NCBI GenBank assembly: GCA_000310025.1
Contig: FN649740.1
Location: 900,336-964,335 of the forward strand
DNA: 64,000 nt
Source of the DNA: Ectocarpus siliculosus
Lineage: Eukaryota > Sar > Phaeophyceae > Ectocarpales > Ectocarpaceae
Direction of reading: 5' to 3'
Below, one piece after another: positions 37,152 through 49,100 of the stretch. The notes under the pieces are model-generated. The model searched no databases, was not told where the DNA came from, and saw only the letters and a program-made list of their open reading frames with translations. Both the position numbers and the translations under genes were made by a program. Every line of letters starts with the position of its first letter. The stretch's first letter is position 1.

Positions 37152-40100
37152 GAGAGAGATTTCACTTCGCGGCGACAGGGTGGCATCATCTCACCTTGAC
37201 CATCACGTATCCCAGCTTGAGCGGTTTTCTGTTGTTGCTGAGCACCTCCAGCACCTCCGCCTCTCCACCCGGGTTAATGAGGTCCGGCTTCGTCAACACG
37301 CCGATCGTACGCTTTCCCGACGGGTCCACCTGTTCATTTCCGTTCGCCAACACCACACAACACCGTCATGACGTTGGATAACACATCGTGATAACGCTGA
37401 ATGACACACCGTCATGACGTTAAATAACACACCTTCATGACGTTGAATAACGTACGGTCATGGCATTGAATAGCAACACGCCAACACGTGTGACGACAAC
37501 CTACAAAAAAAAACACGCACGCAAAGGGATATAGGGATACTCAGTATTTCAACAAGGAGTAGTAGTGCTACTAGGCTTATCTGCTCTCTCTCAGAGCCTC
37601 AACCTGTTGGGGTGATCGTGCCCACGCGCAAAATCGAGCCGTTGCCACCACGACAGCATCGTGGGTCGCAGCTGCGATACAGAAGTAACCACCACAGCAA
37701 GGTCATACGCATAGCTGCGGTGTACGGTGCGAGTCGACTGCAGCCCTCTCAAAGGCTGGCAGCGGAAAAAACACCTCGAAAGTTAACACCGGAATCATAC
37801 CACAACTTCAACGCCAATATCGGCAAAACATGTTGCCTCGGGACTTAAAAGCGCTGGCTTGAAAGAAGCAACAGACGAGCTGCCGTCACGTGGCGGACAA
37901 AACGCTCGGTGACGACAACTCCATGATTTGGATGCCCCAACTCGGTCGGGGTCAACAATAGCCAACACCACAGCGACAGACACTTGTGTAACGGGGGTTA
38001 CACAAAAGAGCAACGATTCCTTGCGCTAGGATTTGCGTACGTAGATACCTTCTTGGCCCTCTCCAAGATGTCCACCGTAGCCACGTCCTGATTGGCTGGC
38101 ACGATGGCTAGAATGATGGTCCGCTCTGACCGGAGATAGTTCTCGATCAGTCCGTTCACCTGGAGATATTTCCCGCGTGCGTCAAATCATGGGAACATCC
38201 TATTTAGACTCAGGAACTATAGCACGGAGTCTCCAAACAAAACACAAAGGGCTGGCTGGCGTTTCGATCACCAAACTCGTGAGATGCAGGTGTAGACAGG
38301 ACGTTTACCACTATGCCGACAAAAAAGGAAGATGCGATCGAATCTTGTTGACAATTGGACAGGAACGACCCCCACTACGAATTCGATCCTGCCAAAGCCA
38401 CATTCTCAAGAGGGCAGCCTGCGTCCTTAGGTCAATGTTTTTATTTGTTTGTCCGTTGTCACCAGTGCCGAGTCCGTTGTCATCGGATGTCGTGCAGCCG
38501 CTTCAGCCGGAGCGATTTATCTACACCAACCGCACGAAAACTATGTCACCCGCTTGGCCTAAAAAAAACATTATATCCAAAAAGACAGCAAAGGGAATCA
38601 ATCGCAGTCTAGATGCAGCGGTCACGAGTAGTGCAAAGAATACAAGACAGGCTCACGCTGTGCAACAGCTACAGCTACGTGAAGAGGTGCTTTCAAGAAC
38701 TTACGGATATTCACAAGCAAGCGCCTTATGCTCGTGTCGAATACAAACAATAATGCCTTATGTTCACGCCTCGCGAAATCAAAACAGGCACAGCACCGTC
38801 CTACCCCCCCCCCCCCCCACTATTCACCTCCGTGATGACCCCCTGGCTCTGGCCTGACACGGCCGTTCGAACAATCCCTGGAAGATCGATGAGCGTTAGG
38901 TCTGGGCAGTCGGGAGACTTGATCTCGATGGCAATAAAGTCGCTGCTGAAGCCATTCTTCTGACCCTCGCACACCTGGATTCCAAGCGAATGCGATTAGG
39001 CCACATCGAGTTCGCTCTCGTTGGCTTGAGCAGTTGTGCGAGAGAGTAAACTGCACACATCCCACGAACCACTCAAAATTACAGTCTGCGGTCCTCAATA
39101 GCGGTAGGTAGTGACAAGAGGTGTTGGTGCCGTTATTCAGGGTGCTGCTTATAGAGGACCGCCGACTGTTGAGTATTGCCAAGTAGTTGGAAATACTGCT
39201 GCGTGAAAAACTATTTTCGCCACACGTAGACGATGGTGGAAATTTCGTCGGCACCGGTGGTATGCGTGGTCCTACAGTATGTCGCGAAAAACTTCACCGA
39301 GTTCTCAAGCTCGTACCACACCAAACTTGTTGCGGGATTCTGGTACAAGGCTCTCTCGAGTAAACTACGCGCGGCATTGCCAAGTTCAAGCACGCGCGTT
39401 GTGCTAACTCGCAGACAGGCACGAACGAAGGCATGCCCCAAGACGAAAAACACCCACACGAAGCGACTGAAACGGTGCTCATACGCCAGCAGGAGAGGCT
39501 TACTGTAGTGTTATAACAGCACACACACACACACTGACCGCATTCATGAGCTCCTCGATCACCCCGACCAGCGCCTCCGGCGACGCCACGTGCCCCGCCG
39601 CGGGGGGCTGAGGACCCCGCTTCCACTCCACGCTAGTCTTACCTGCGGCGCCAAACGGCACAAAACACGAGAGGTCAGACAAGACGAGAGCAAGACGGGT
39701 AGGTAGCGAGACTGCCAGAAGGATGGAGCAAGTAGTAATAACATGAAAAAATCGGTGACAGAAGAAATGCTAAGTGCTTTTACGTGAACAAATCGAGTCA
39801 CTCCGAGGGCACAGGTAGAAAGTCTCCGATTTCGATTGATCCGGTAAAGTGAAGTTTCCTCTCCAGGCGTGGAAGAGGAGGTTATACCTCGATGGGATCA
39901 ATGGGAACGACAAACACAAGACAACAAAAAAACGATGGTATGCAGCCGCGGCCCAACGGCGCCCTTCCTTCGACAGACAGACACCGCATGACTTCACGTG
40001 CGAGAGGGCAAGGGTGCACCAACGACGTTTTTTCATGTTGTCGTACAGAATTTACGTTCGGTGCGACGACATACTTCGGGGGAACGCAACCCACTACTAG

Positions 40101-42471
40101 TGCTGTAGAAAGGTGACGCGATTGGAATTGGTGGAGCACGTGAGCGTCGACTGCTTTTCGTGGCATCATCGCTTCCCGCCGCCGTCCATTCCGCTTTCCC
40201 CAAATTTCGACGTGCGTATACCTGAATCGCATGCTGTAGCTGTATATGCGAATATTTGGCGCGGTCTAGTGGCCTACCGTAGGTGACATGAGAGACCTCC
40301 TGGACGATTTTCAAAACTCGATTACGCCACGACGAAGAGGATATCAGAATCAAACGATCCGCTTTCGATAAGATCTCGACGAGACGGTCCCAACGCCTCC
40401 CGCCATTTTCGGCTCCGCCACACTCCTCTGGTGTGGAGAAGTCGAGCTGTGAAAGTCGGCCCAGAGGGTGTGATATCTTACATCATGTCACCTACGGTAT
40501 GCCTATCAAAGCATCTTCGCATTTCCTCGTTTGCTACCATCGTCTGTTCCCCTTCATGACTTTCGAAACTGATGAACCTGAATCTCTCGTGGTGGCAATA
40601 ATCTTATACTTGGCGCGGTCTAATGGCCTGTGCGTATCAACGCAACGGTGCTACAGCACAGGAGAGGTGCTCACCGTGCCATCCATCCCCGGGCTTGGTG
40701 CGTTTCATGATGAGCTGTACGGGACATCGCGTCACCAGCCCCGATCCCCTGGGAAACTGGACGCCGGACAACGCCTCCAGAACGGAGCTCTTCCCGCAAG
40801 ATTGGTCGCCCATCACAGCGATCTGTTGGAAATAGTGGAAAACACACGAACAGCAGAAGCAGTGAGTCACCAAGACTACTTTGAAGTTTACAAGCATATT
40901 ATTGATTTCCACGTGCCAACCCTTGCAATTCTTTGTGGGGGGGAGCTGAGGTGACACCCTTCACAAGGACGACAGACCGATCGTTACGCACAGACCTCAG
41001 CGATATGTGAGGCTACATACATGTGCATACGCACACAGCCGTAGCACGCAGCATCCACACACTACCGTCCTCATTCGCCTATTGCAGAAAACCATGTATT
41101 TCGTGTGTCAGCGCTGGCAGGGCGCACCAACTACACGCGCTACCGTAGGTTGTCGCGCAAGTTCCATTGCAGACTGTTATTAAAATATAGTTCCTTCCAG
41201 GTATGTTCCTTATCGCATTTCAGTTGACTCTAAGGGGCAGCAGCATTGACCGTGGAAACGGAGGATGATCCGGTCAATACAGCAGAAGCTGCTTGATGTT
41301 TGGGCGCCGATGCTCAAGACACTGTGTTGTTACCAGGTGTGCTAAATCCCTGGCACGGTCTTTCGTCGTTGTTGCATTTTTTGGACGTATGCTGAGAAAA
41401 ATCCCAAACACATTTTGCAAAAATAGCTGTGCCTGCTATGAAGGCGACTGCAGCAGTCCACGCACATAAGGGTGAACTGCAACGTTAAGTTGAAGGTTTA
41501 CGGACGTGATGTGCCGCTAAGGTCGGGGGAAAGAACAATCCTCGGCCTGGTGCAACAAAAAGGTGACTCCGTCTTTGCATGACACTCCTGCCTGCGCTAC
41601 AATAGCGAACACCATTGTAATAGGCAAAATACCTGAGGCAGACTGAGCTCATCCTGGATGCCCTGAGCCCTGAGCGAGTCCACAAGGTCCAGCCAAGGGC
41701 GCACCTCACGCTCGATTGCCTCGTCGAGCTTGTTAACCGTCGTGGGACTCCGAGACACCTGCGCCCTCGATCGGAACGATTCATTGGATCGGCGGATCAC
41801 AGCACGAAGCACCATCCGTACGCACCATGGTTTCGGGGTGTCATGCTGCTGTTGCTGCTGCTGTTGCTGCTGCTGCTGGATCACCGCACGTTTCACTGTG
41901 GGTGACATGACACAAGATACCACGCCCCCTTGACCGATTTTCAAAGCTCGACGAAAGAGGGTGCCCACAAACTCAATTTTCATGTGTTGTCGGAGGAAAG
42001 ATCTCGACGAGATGGTTCCAACGCCGCCACTTTCGGCACCGCCACTTTTTCTGCTGTGGAGTAATCGAGCTTTGAAAACCGGTCAAGGGGGCGTGGTATC
42101 TTGCGTTACTTACGGCGGTGGACGGGTCGATTGCAATTCAAAAAGAAGCGGAGAGATGTTGGCAAGGCACGGCTATTCTATGTACGAATGTCTATGTTTC
42201 GTTGCTCTTGCACACAATCGAACTGCCACAGCGGACAGAAAAGCAGTCCATGGCAATCATGGTGTTACTAACTTGTTGGGTTCTGTAAGGTTCGGCTTAT
42301 TTTCATGCTGCATCAGTCATCACTACTTGGTCACGCTCTACCCTCTGCTGCACGCTGCTGTTTCTAGGGAAGAATACGGCGGCTGTCCTCCCCCTCTGTT
42401 TTCATTTCGGAAAAGCACGAGAACTTCAGTCGATTTTCGCCCACCTCCCTCCCTTCACTGAAGTCGGCCAT
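30428..42471 (-). CDS. Dynamin-like large GTPase, Mx/DRP type, 18 exons
   Basis: Self-assembling GTPase of membrane remodelling. Exons (minus): 42471-42445 (tentative), 41758-41633, 40822-40675, 39642-39539, 38974-38828, 38159-38049, 37329-37195, 36495-36400, 35889-35775, 35132-35011, 34211-34132, 33536-33476, 32837-32751, 32543-32406, 32082-32023, 31733-31641, 31407-31126, 30544-30428. All phases agree, giving 682 residues, close to Mx proteins. Motifs: [15 protein letters not shown] (bundle helix before the G domain), [16 protein letters not shown] (P-loop), [20 protein letters not shown] (G3), TKPDL (G4), a stalk region with GRELCG, and a GED with [15 protein letters not shown]. There is no PH or Pro-rich domain. 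Mx proteins usually have Ser where this P-loop has Cys. The 27-bp first exon (MADFSEGRE) rests only on a good ATG context and phase. The TAA overlaps a GTAAGT, so the C-terminus might extend. Confidence 0.88.
30570..30745. repeat. Minisatellite, about 27-bp unit, roughly six copies
   Basis: Degenerate copies built on GGTTTCCGAAGAGGCGTTTA followed by CA lie in the last intron of the dynamin gene, just upstream (in gene sense) of the final exon. Confidence 0.8.
33785..33868. repeat. GTT/GCT trinucleotide microsatellite
   Basis: Runs of GTT, then CTG, then GTT triplets in a dynamin intron between exons 11 and 12. Confidence 0.9.
37098..37161. repeat. GA dinucleotide microsatellite
   Basis: Nearly pure GA run in the dynamin intron immediately 3' (in gene sense) of the G4-motif exon. 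Confidence 0.95.
37361..37475. repeat. Minisatellite, about 27-bp unit, four to five copies
   Basis: Units contain CACCGTCATGACGTTGAATA followed by A and are repeated with substitutions just upstream (in gene sense) of the dynamin exon at 37329-37195. Each unit contains the palindrome TCATGA. Confidence 0.8.
40275..40499. mobile_element. MITE-like foldback element, copy B (dynamin intron)
   Basis: The ends are perfect inverted copies: TACCGTAGGTGACATGA at the left and its complement at the right. The centre carries the shared block GATCTCGACGAGACGGTCCC and CGCCATTTTCGG. A 20-bp direct repeat (TTGGCGCGGTCTARTGGCC) flanks the region at about 40255-40274 and 40611-40629. Confidence 0.8.
41850..41881. 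repeat. CTG/GTT microsatellite
   Basis: Short CTG-rich triplet run in the first dynamin intron, beside MITE copy C. Confidence 0.85.
41895..42120. mobile_element. MITE-like foldback element, copy C (dynamin intron 1)
   Basis: The left arm is the reverse complement of the right over AAGATACCACGCCCCCTTGA and the following CCG-TTTTCAAAGCTCGA block. The centre has GATCTCGACGAGATGGTTCC and AACGCCGCC, shared with copies A, B and D. The outer ends are less well preserved than in copies A and B. Confidence 0.75.
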
Positions 42472-43114
42472 GGTGCAAGCGTATGTTGCCCACTGTCGCC
42501 CGGTTGGCCCCCCTGCCTCTAAGCACGGCACCTGCTGCTGTGCAAACCTGCTGTCGTGCAACGTGGGGCACAAAAATATCGACCGACTACCGCACGGGGA
42601 GTGTGTACTTTCCCGCATATTTCATCTGCGGACGCCCCCCACGCTAAGCCCTCTGGTTCACGTTTGCAAAACACAGACGAGCAGCAAAGCCTGCACGTAC
42701 CCGATACGGTGAGTTCTCGCGTGACGATACGATAGGGTGTTGTTGGTCACCTGTAGTGTAGAAATTGTGCAAAACGAAGGACGTCAGTGCTTTATTCGCT
42801 CGAAGAACGTTCTGTGTGGTGCAGCTGTGTTTGACGCCGTTGCAGCACAGCACGCCTTCTTCATGGCCGCGGCAGGTAGGCTTGACTCCACAGCCAGCAG
42901 CGTGCTCTGCTTGTTCCTAGGTCGTGCTTTGCTTATTCCTCTGTATAGCTTCTTGCACAACAGGACGCTCTTCCCGAATAACATATCATGTCTGTAAAAC
43001 CCAAGCACTACGGACCTGCGCTGTGTTGCATGCCATTTGTAGTGCAAGAAGGGGCTGTGGGCCGCGCTTTGCCAGGCGGAGACAGGCTGATCGTGGGGGT
43101 CGCTAGCCGCCAGC
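42472..43114. promoter_or_regulatory. Shared divergent promoter region of dynamin and FARSB
   Basis: The dynamin start (tentative) reads left from 42471 and the FARSB ATG reads right from 43115, leaving about 640 bp. No repeat or coding frame is convincing here. Bidirectional promoter use is inferred only from the layout. I see no canonical TATA box. Confidence 0.4.
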
Positions 43115-46100
43115 ATGCCTACGCTGGGAGTGAACAGAGATGACCTCTTCGAGGCCCTTGGTCACGTCTACACGGAGAAAGAGTTCGACGAGCTTTGCTT
43201 CGAGTTCGGCATCGAGCTGGACGAAGTGACCTCGGAAGCAATCGAATTGGAGAAGCAGTCGCAGGTATGTTGCATAGACTACTCCTGTGGATGAACAACA
43301 ATGTGTTTGTGCACGGAGAAGACGCAAGGCATCGTGTTTGCCGTGGGGGATGATGTGCAAAGAGCTTTATGGACGGCCGATTGGCTGCATTGCCGTTCCT
43401 TAGGCACTCTGGACCTCAGCTACGTACCGGTGATGCTGTAGATAGTATAATCGCGGAGGATTTCGCTCCTGTTGCCGTCCTCACCCGCCCCGCACATGCC
43501 TCATCCCTTCACTTAGCCTTGCCACCATGTATATCGGCTACTGGTAGTTGTGTAGTAGTTGGTTGGCCGTGTCCTCTTAATATTTTCACCGTCGAATGCG
43601 AAGCGGAACGCGCGGTTTATTCTTCCTCATTTTTTATGGCGTGCATACAGCCGTAGCAGTGGTCCCTACAAAATCTCTCACTGAAAAGACTCAAAACTAC
43701 ATCCCGTTCGAATGTAGGTACATCTCGAACGGGCACAATAGTCTCTCTGCGTGTGTATTTTTTTCCCTAATATGTCGCGGTGTACAGGAGCAGTGAACTC
43801 ACCGCGTTGTATAGGGACCCGCGCTTTGGGGGAAGGTCCGTAAATCCAAAGAAGTAGAGCTAAGTTGTAGTGCCAATGGTTTTTCCCGCAATACATTTAG
43901 AGCTCTACTGCTGTGTGCATACAGCCCGCAAGATATGGTGACCGCGTCCTTGCGATTCTTCTCTTGCTGACTATATAGGGTGGAGGTAGAGCAGGAGGGG
44001 CGGGAGCAGCCTCGACCGATGTAGTGTACAAGATCGACATCCCGGCCAACCGGTACGATCTCCTGTGCATCGAAGGGCTTGCCAGGGCCCTAAGAGTCTT
44101 CTTGGGTGAGTGCGTGTTGTACAGCGGTGTGAGTGCGATATTGCTTGGGCATTCTCCGCCCTGCCGTCAGGCGTGTGCTCGGTCATCTCTCTGACTGGCA
44201 CAGAGCGCCAGGCCGGTTGTACTAGAGTCTGCGCAACAACTATGGAAACCACCCTCAGCTTCTCTTTCTTCAAAGAGGTGGTAGCTTCTCTTTCTTCAAA
44301 GAGGTGGTAGAAGTTGAGTGAACGTGCGCGGAGATGATGCAGCGAATGGCATGGAGTGGAATGGCGTGCCGTAAGCGCTCTCCGCCCACGGAAAGCAACG
44401 TAGTTTGTGGTGTCATACCCGCCTTACTGGCAGACCGCCTTTCAATTTTCCCGCGCGACGAAGTTTACCATGTACTACACTGTCAGCGCACAATGCCTGG
44501 TGTTGGTGATTGTACTTGAAAAGGCACAGTAGCAGGAGGGTGTTCAGGTTTGTTCCCGTTGGCAAAAAGAACCACAGTCGAATGGGAGACTTCGCGTCGG
44601 TTGCGCAACCTACAGAGCGGGGGTACACTGGGTACCCCGCGTGCGTTCACAGAGGGCGCACGGGAGTTGGTGGCTGTTTTGTTTTTCTTCCTTTTCCCCC
44701 TTTCAAACTCCTCCGATCCCAGACAAATGTGCTTCGTCCCAAGCACGAGGTTTGGCCTCGTTCGTTTCATTTTTTTAACGCCTTCTCTCGACCCTGGATT
44801 CGATTGTGGCGTGCCTGTGATCGTCGGCGTACACACTGCCGCCTTGCGATCGTGGGCCGGGTCCCTACAAAGATCACATCTTATCGCGAGGGCAATCTTC
44901 CAAGAGATCACGGCAACGTGCGTATGCAATCGATTTCTCTGGCAACTCGCCCCTGTTTATGAACCGACTGCAAGAAACGAACCAACACGCTGTCGTTCCC
45001 TCATCCCATCCCGCAGGCAAGGAGGACTCGCCCGTCTTCCGCACCGTTGAGCCTGCCGGGGGCGCGGGCGCGCGGCAAAAGATGACCGTTGGGTCCGGGG
45101 CGGCCAAGATCCGTCCGTACGTTGTGTGCGCCGTGCTTCGAGGGGTGACTTTCAACTCGAAGAGCTACAAGAGCTTCATGGATCTGCAGGTTTGTTTTTA
45201 TGGCGTTTTTGTTTGGCGTGTCACGTTTTCGCCCGCCCCCTGTGCACGCGGTGTAACCTGTGCCCCCGGTGTAATTTGTTCACCTCCGGAGGGTCCGATG
45301 TCGCTGGTGGTGCTCGTTGTTTGGTTGTTGAACGTGCCTCTGTTTGGCTCTCGTAGCTGAAAAGATTGGCTTCTGCGTTTTGCATTCATAACATCGCCGG
45401 GAACTCTTTGCCGTGTAAGTGCATCGAAGAACTTCTGTGCCTTGATTGTTGTATGCTGCCGCGGAATCAGGCCACGAAGTCGGACACGACGAGTGTTTCC
45501 TTCACCAGCGCGTGTGCTGGCGTCTATATTCCTGGTTCCTGGTTCCTGGTACCTGCGCTCTCCGTTTGCTTCGTTGCCATGATCTTACGTGTGGAGTTCG
45601 ATAGAAAGCGCTACGTTCTCACCCAGCTTTCATGTGATGCATAGTTCGTTCGGCCTCTTCTATTGTTCTTTTTGTTAATTTTCTTCCTGGTACTTGTTTT
45701 TTTTTCTGGCATACCGTTTTTGTCGTTTCATCGGTGTCGGATGCAGGACAAGCTGCACCAGAACATCTGCCGACGCCGCACCCTCGTCGCTATCGGGGCG
45801 CACGACCTCAACACGGTCAAGGGGCCTTTCCGCTACGACGCCGTTCCTCCTTCGGACATCGACTTCGTGCCGCTTACGCCCAGCGACCAGGTGCTGTTGG
45901 TAGTGGTAGCTGTGGTGATTCGGTGGTGGTGAGAGTATTGGCTGCACGCTGTACTGCGCTCTAGGGTTGGTGGAGTATTGTTGCTGACGGTAGCGAGCGC
46001 ACCGTAGTGTCGAAGTTTGCGAAACCTGCAGTCAAGGGTATGGACAACATGTCTTTTCAATCCATGTACCTATGCTTGAGGCAGGCGAGGTGTGACGAAA

Positions 46101-49100
46101 GATTTTCGTGAAATCCAATCATAGGTGTATGCCTTGACGATCTTTTTGACTGAACAAAGATGGTAAAACCGTAAGAGTAAGAGTCTTGGCGGTTGCACGG
46201 ACTTGCGATCGACTGCCGAAGGTCCTCAACCAATAGAGGGTGCTATCGAAACCCAATCGACACGCGCATGGAAAGAAAGGTCTCGACATGTCTCTAAAAC
46301 CGCCCTTTTCGGCATTGACAACCTCTTGGTTGTGTAGAAAATCGACCTTTATAGTCCATCACGCACCCGTGCGTTCGCTCGCATCGGCACAATCAGTGCA
46401 ACCGTGTCCGACCATTTACGCCAATAAACATCTGGACGATGAGTGCTTCTCACGATAACAACATACCGGCTCGGCACCCCTACCCCCCCCCCCCCCCCCT
46501 GCGCGTGCTCTTTTGACAGGGGACGTTCAACGCCAAGGCGCTGTTGGACCTATACAACACGGACCCTTCCGTGAAGCACCTCAAGCCCTACACACCCATC
46601 ATCTACGAAAGCGAGGTAGACGCGATGCGATGCAACTACAGTTGTGGGCCCTGTTTAGTGCCGGGATGTGTCCAGAGGTTTTACGGGCACTATACCGGGC
46701 CAGCGGCACTATTCAGAACAGGGATATGTAGGTTTTAGTACGGAGTGGGCTATGTAGGGTCCACTATTGTACTGCTATTATTCCGCAAGTCCGCAGGTCC
46801 CCTAGGCCGTTGTTGTTGGTGGTGGTAGTTATCCCTGTAGCTGGTCTGTACGGGGACCCGGGCGGAGATGTAGCGTGAGTGCACGTTCGCCAAGGAGAAA
46901 CCCTTTGTGGAAACAGGTGACCTTAATGAAACAAACCGCACCGCATGTAGGTTTTGATTGTATTCTACCGTTGCATGGGAGGTGGGGAACCGGCGCTCGT
47001 CTCGGACACCTCTACAAATATTTTGTGCCGTCATTTTTATTTTATTTTATTCAGGTGTACCCTGTCATCAAGGACGCCAACGGGGACGTCTTGTCGCTGC
47101 CCCCGGTCATCAACGGCCACCTGAGCCGCATCCGGCTGGAGACGACGGACGTGTTCATCGAGTGCACCGCCACCGATCTGACCAAGGCCAACATCGTCCT
47201 CGACACCATGGTGACCATGTTCAGCGAGGTGAGCAACCTGTGATGTAAGCGCTCCGTCTTGCGTATGGTCCTCATAGGACTTTTTTTTTTTTGTGTGTGC
47301 GTGCGAGACGTACGTGGGCGAGGGTTCAGTGAGGCAAGTCACCCGTAACACCAGCGTTCCGTCTTGCGTGTTTTATTTTGGGTGTGCGAGACGCACATCG
47401 AGACGCACATGTGTAACGGTTCAGTGAGGCAAGTCACATAATGGTATATGCGCTCCGTCTTGTGTATGTTTGTTTCTCATAGTTTTTTTTTTTGTGCGTG
47501 TGTGCGAGACGCACGTGGGTGACGTTCACGGGGGCCGTACACGTGGATCCCTCTGCGTGATGTTTGTAGACCCTCGCATGCGTTTGGGATGGACAGCACC
47601 ATGTTGGGGGCAGATTGTCTTCAGTGATCTTGGTGCGTAGCGACTCTGGAGAGCTAATGATAAACAGGCGATGTGTAAGGATGAGGAGTAATTGAAAGTA
47701 TCCTGAGCCGTTTCGCGTACGAACACAGATCGCTGCACGCAGCCCGTTAAAAAACAAACCGTACAATACTCTCATCGTGTGGTTACCTGTTTTTGGCCGT
47801 GCTAGCAACTTATTATTTTCGTGCGTTGTTCCGACTATCGCAGTACTGCGGCGACAAGTTTTCGGTGGAGCCTGTGGACGTTACGTACGACGACAACAGC
47901 GGCGACGTGAAGACGACGCCCCTCCTTTCCACCCGGACCGAAAAGGCCTCGGTCGCGGAGATTTGCTCCATCATCGGCGTCGAGGTGAGAGTCTTGTTCC
48001 ACCGCTAGCTCTTCGTCCCCGGCGGTTATGTAGTATGTTGACAACAAGTTTCTGCATGTGCAGCAGTAGACGTGATCGGCCGCGTGCTTGTGGAGGGTGG
48101 GCGCGCGCGCTTACGGTTCGCGTTGGGTTTGCGAGGCTGCCTGCCCCCCCCCGCGAAACAAACCGGAGTATTTAGATCCCAGCGGTGGAAATCACGGGGT
48201 GGCAACGTCGAGTCTGGGAAGTAGTGTAGTTGGCGGCAGAAAAGCGGCAGGTGGTGATGAGAGATCATGTACCAAGGCGGCGCACGATGGCGAAACCAGC
48301 ACGCCAGCCAGGCCAACGCAAACCCCACCGAACTCCGGCAGCGACCTATTTACGCTTTACTACGACCTTAAACAAACGGCACGTGCTGTAGACGTGACCC
48401 GACCCCACTAACTCTACCATCGCGGTAACGTCCGGTCGCTTGTCAGATCGAGGAAGAGGAGATCTGTCGGCTTTGCACCAAGATGCAGCTGGGGCCGGCC
48501 GAGGTAGTGGAGATGGGAGAGGAAGAGGGAGGGAAGGGGATCAAGGTCACGGTGCCGCCGACTCGCAGCGACATCTTACACCCGGTCGATGTCGTAGAGG
48601 ACGTGGCCATCGCCTACGGTTTCAACAAGTGAGACAGGCTTTAGCTTTCCTGTGACGTGGGTTCCCAAATTTTGTTTTGTTTTTATGTTTTTTTTTTACG
48701 AGCGCGTGGGTAGAAACACCACGACGGGCACATGGATTCATCTTGGTGTCTTGTCGTTTAAACTTCTGTTTTCGTGCTCGCTGTTGTGCATGCAGAGTGA
48801 TCTCTCTGAGTTTACTTTTTTTTGTATTTGAGAAGATGGGTGTGTTGGAGCTGCTTGCAAGCACTAAAAACCGACAAGCTGGAATCGAAATATTTTTGAT
48901 CTCGAGCGGAAGCGCTTGTGTACAAGGTCTGGCGGCTGCTGCAACGACGACCATTCCTGCCTACACACAGCAGTCGCAACCAAGCGCGTCAGGCTCCCAC
49001 TTGGGACTCGCCTTTTTAACCTTCGGCTGGTGCTGCCGATGCCGATGCCGATGCTGCTGCTGCTGCTGCTGCTGGTGGTAACGACCGTCTCGTTCGTTCA

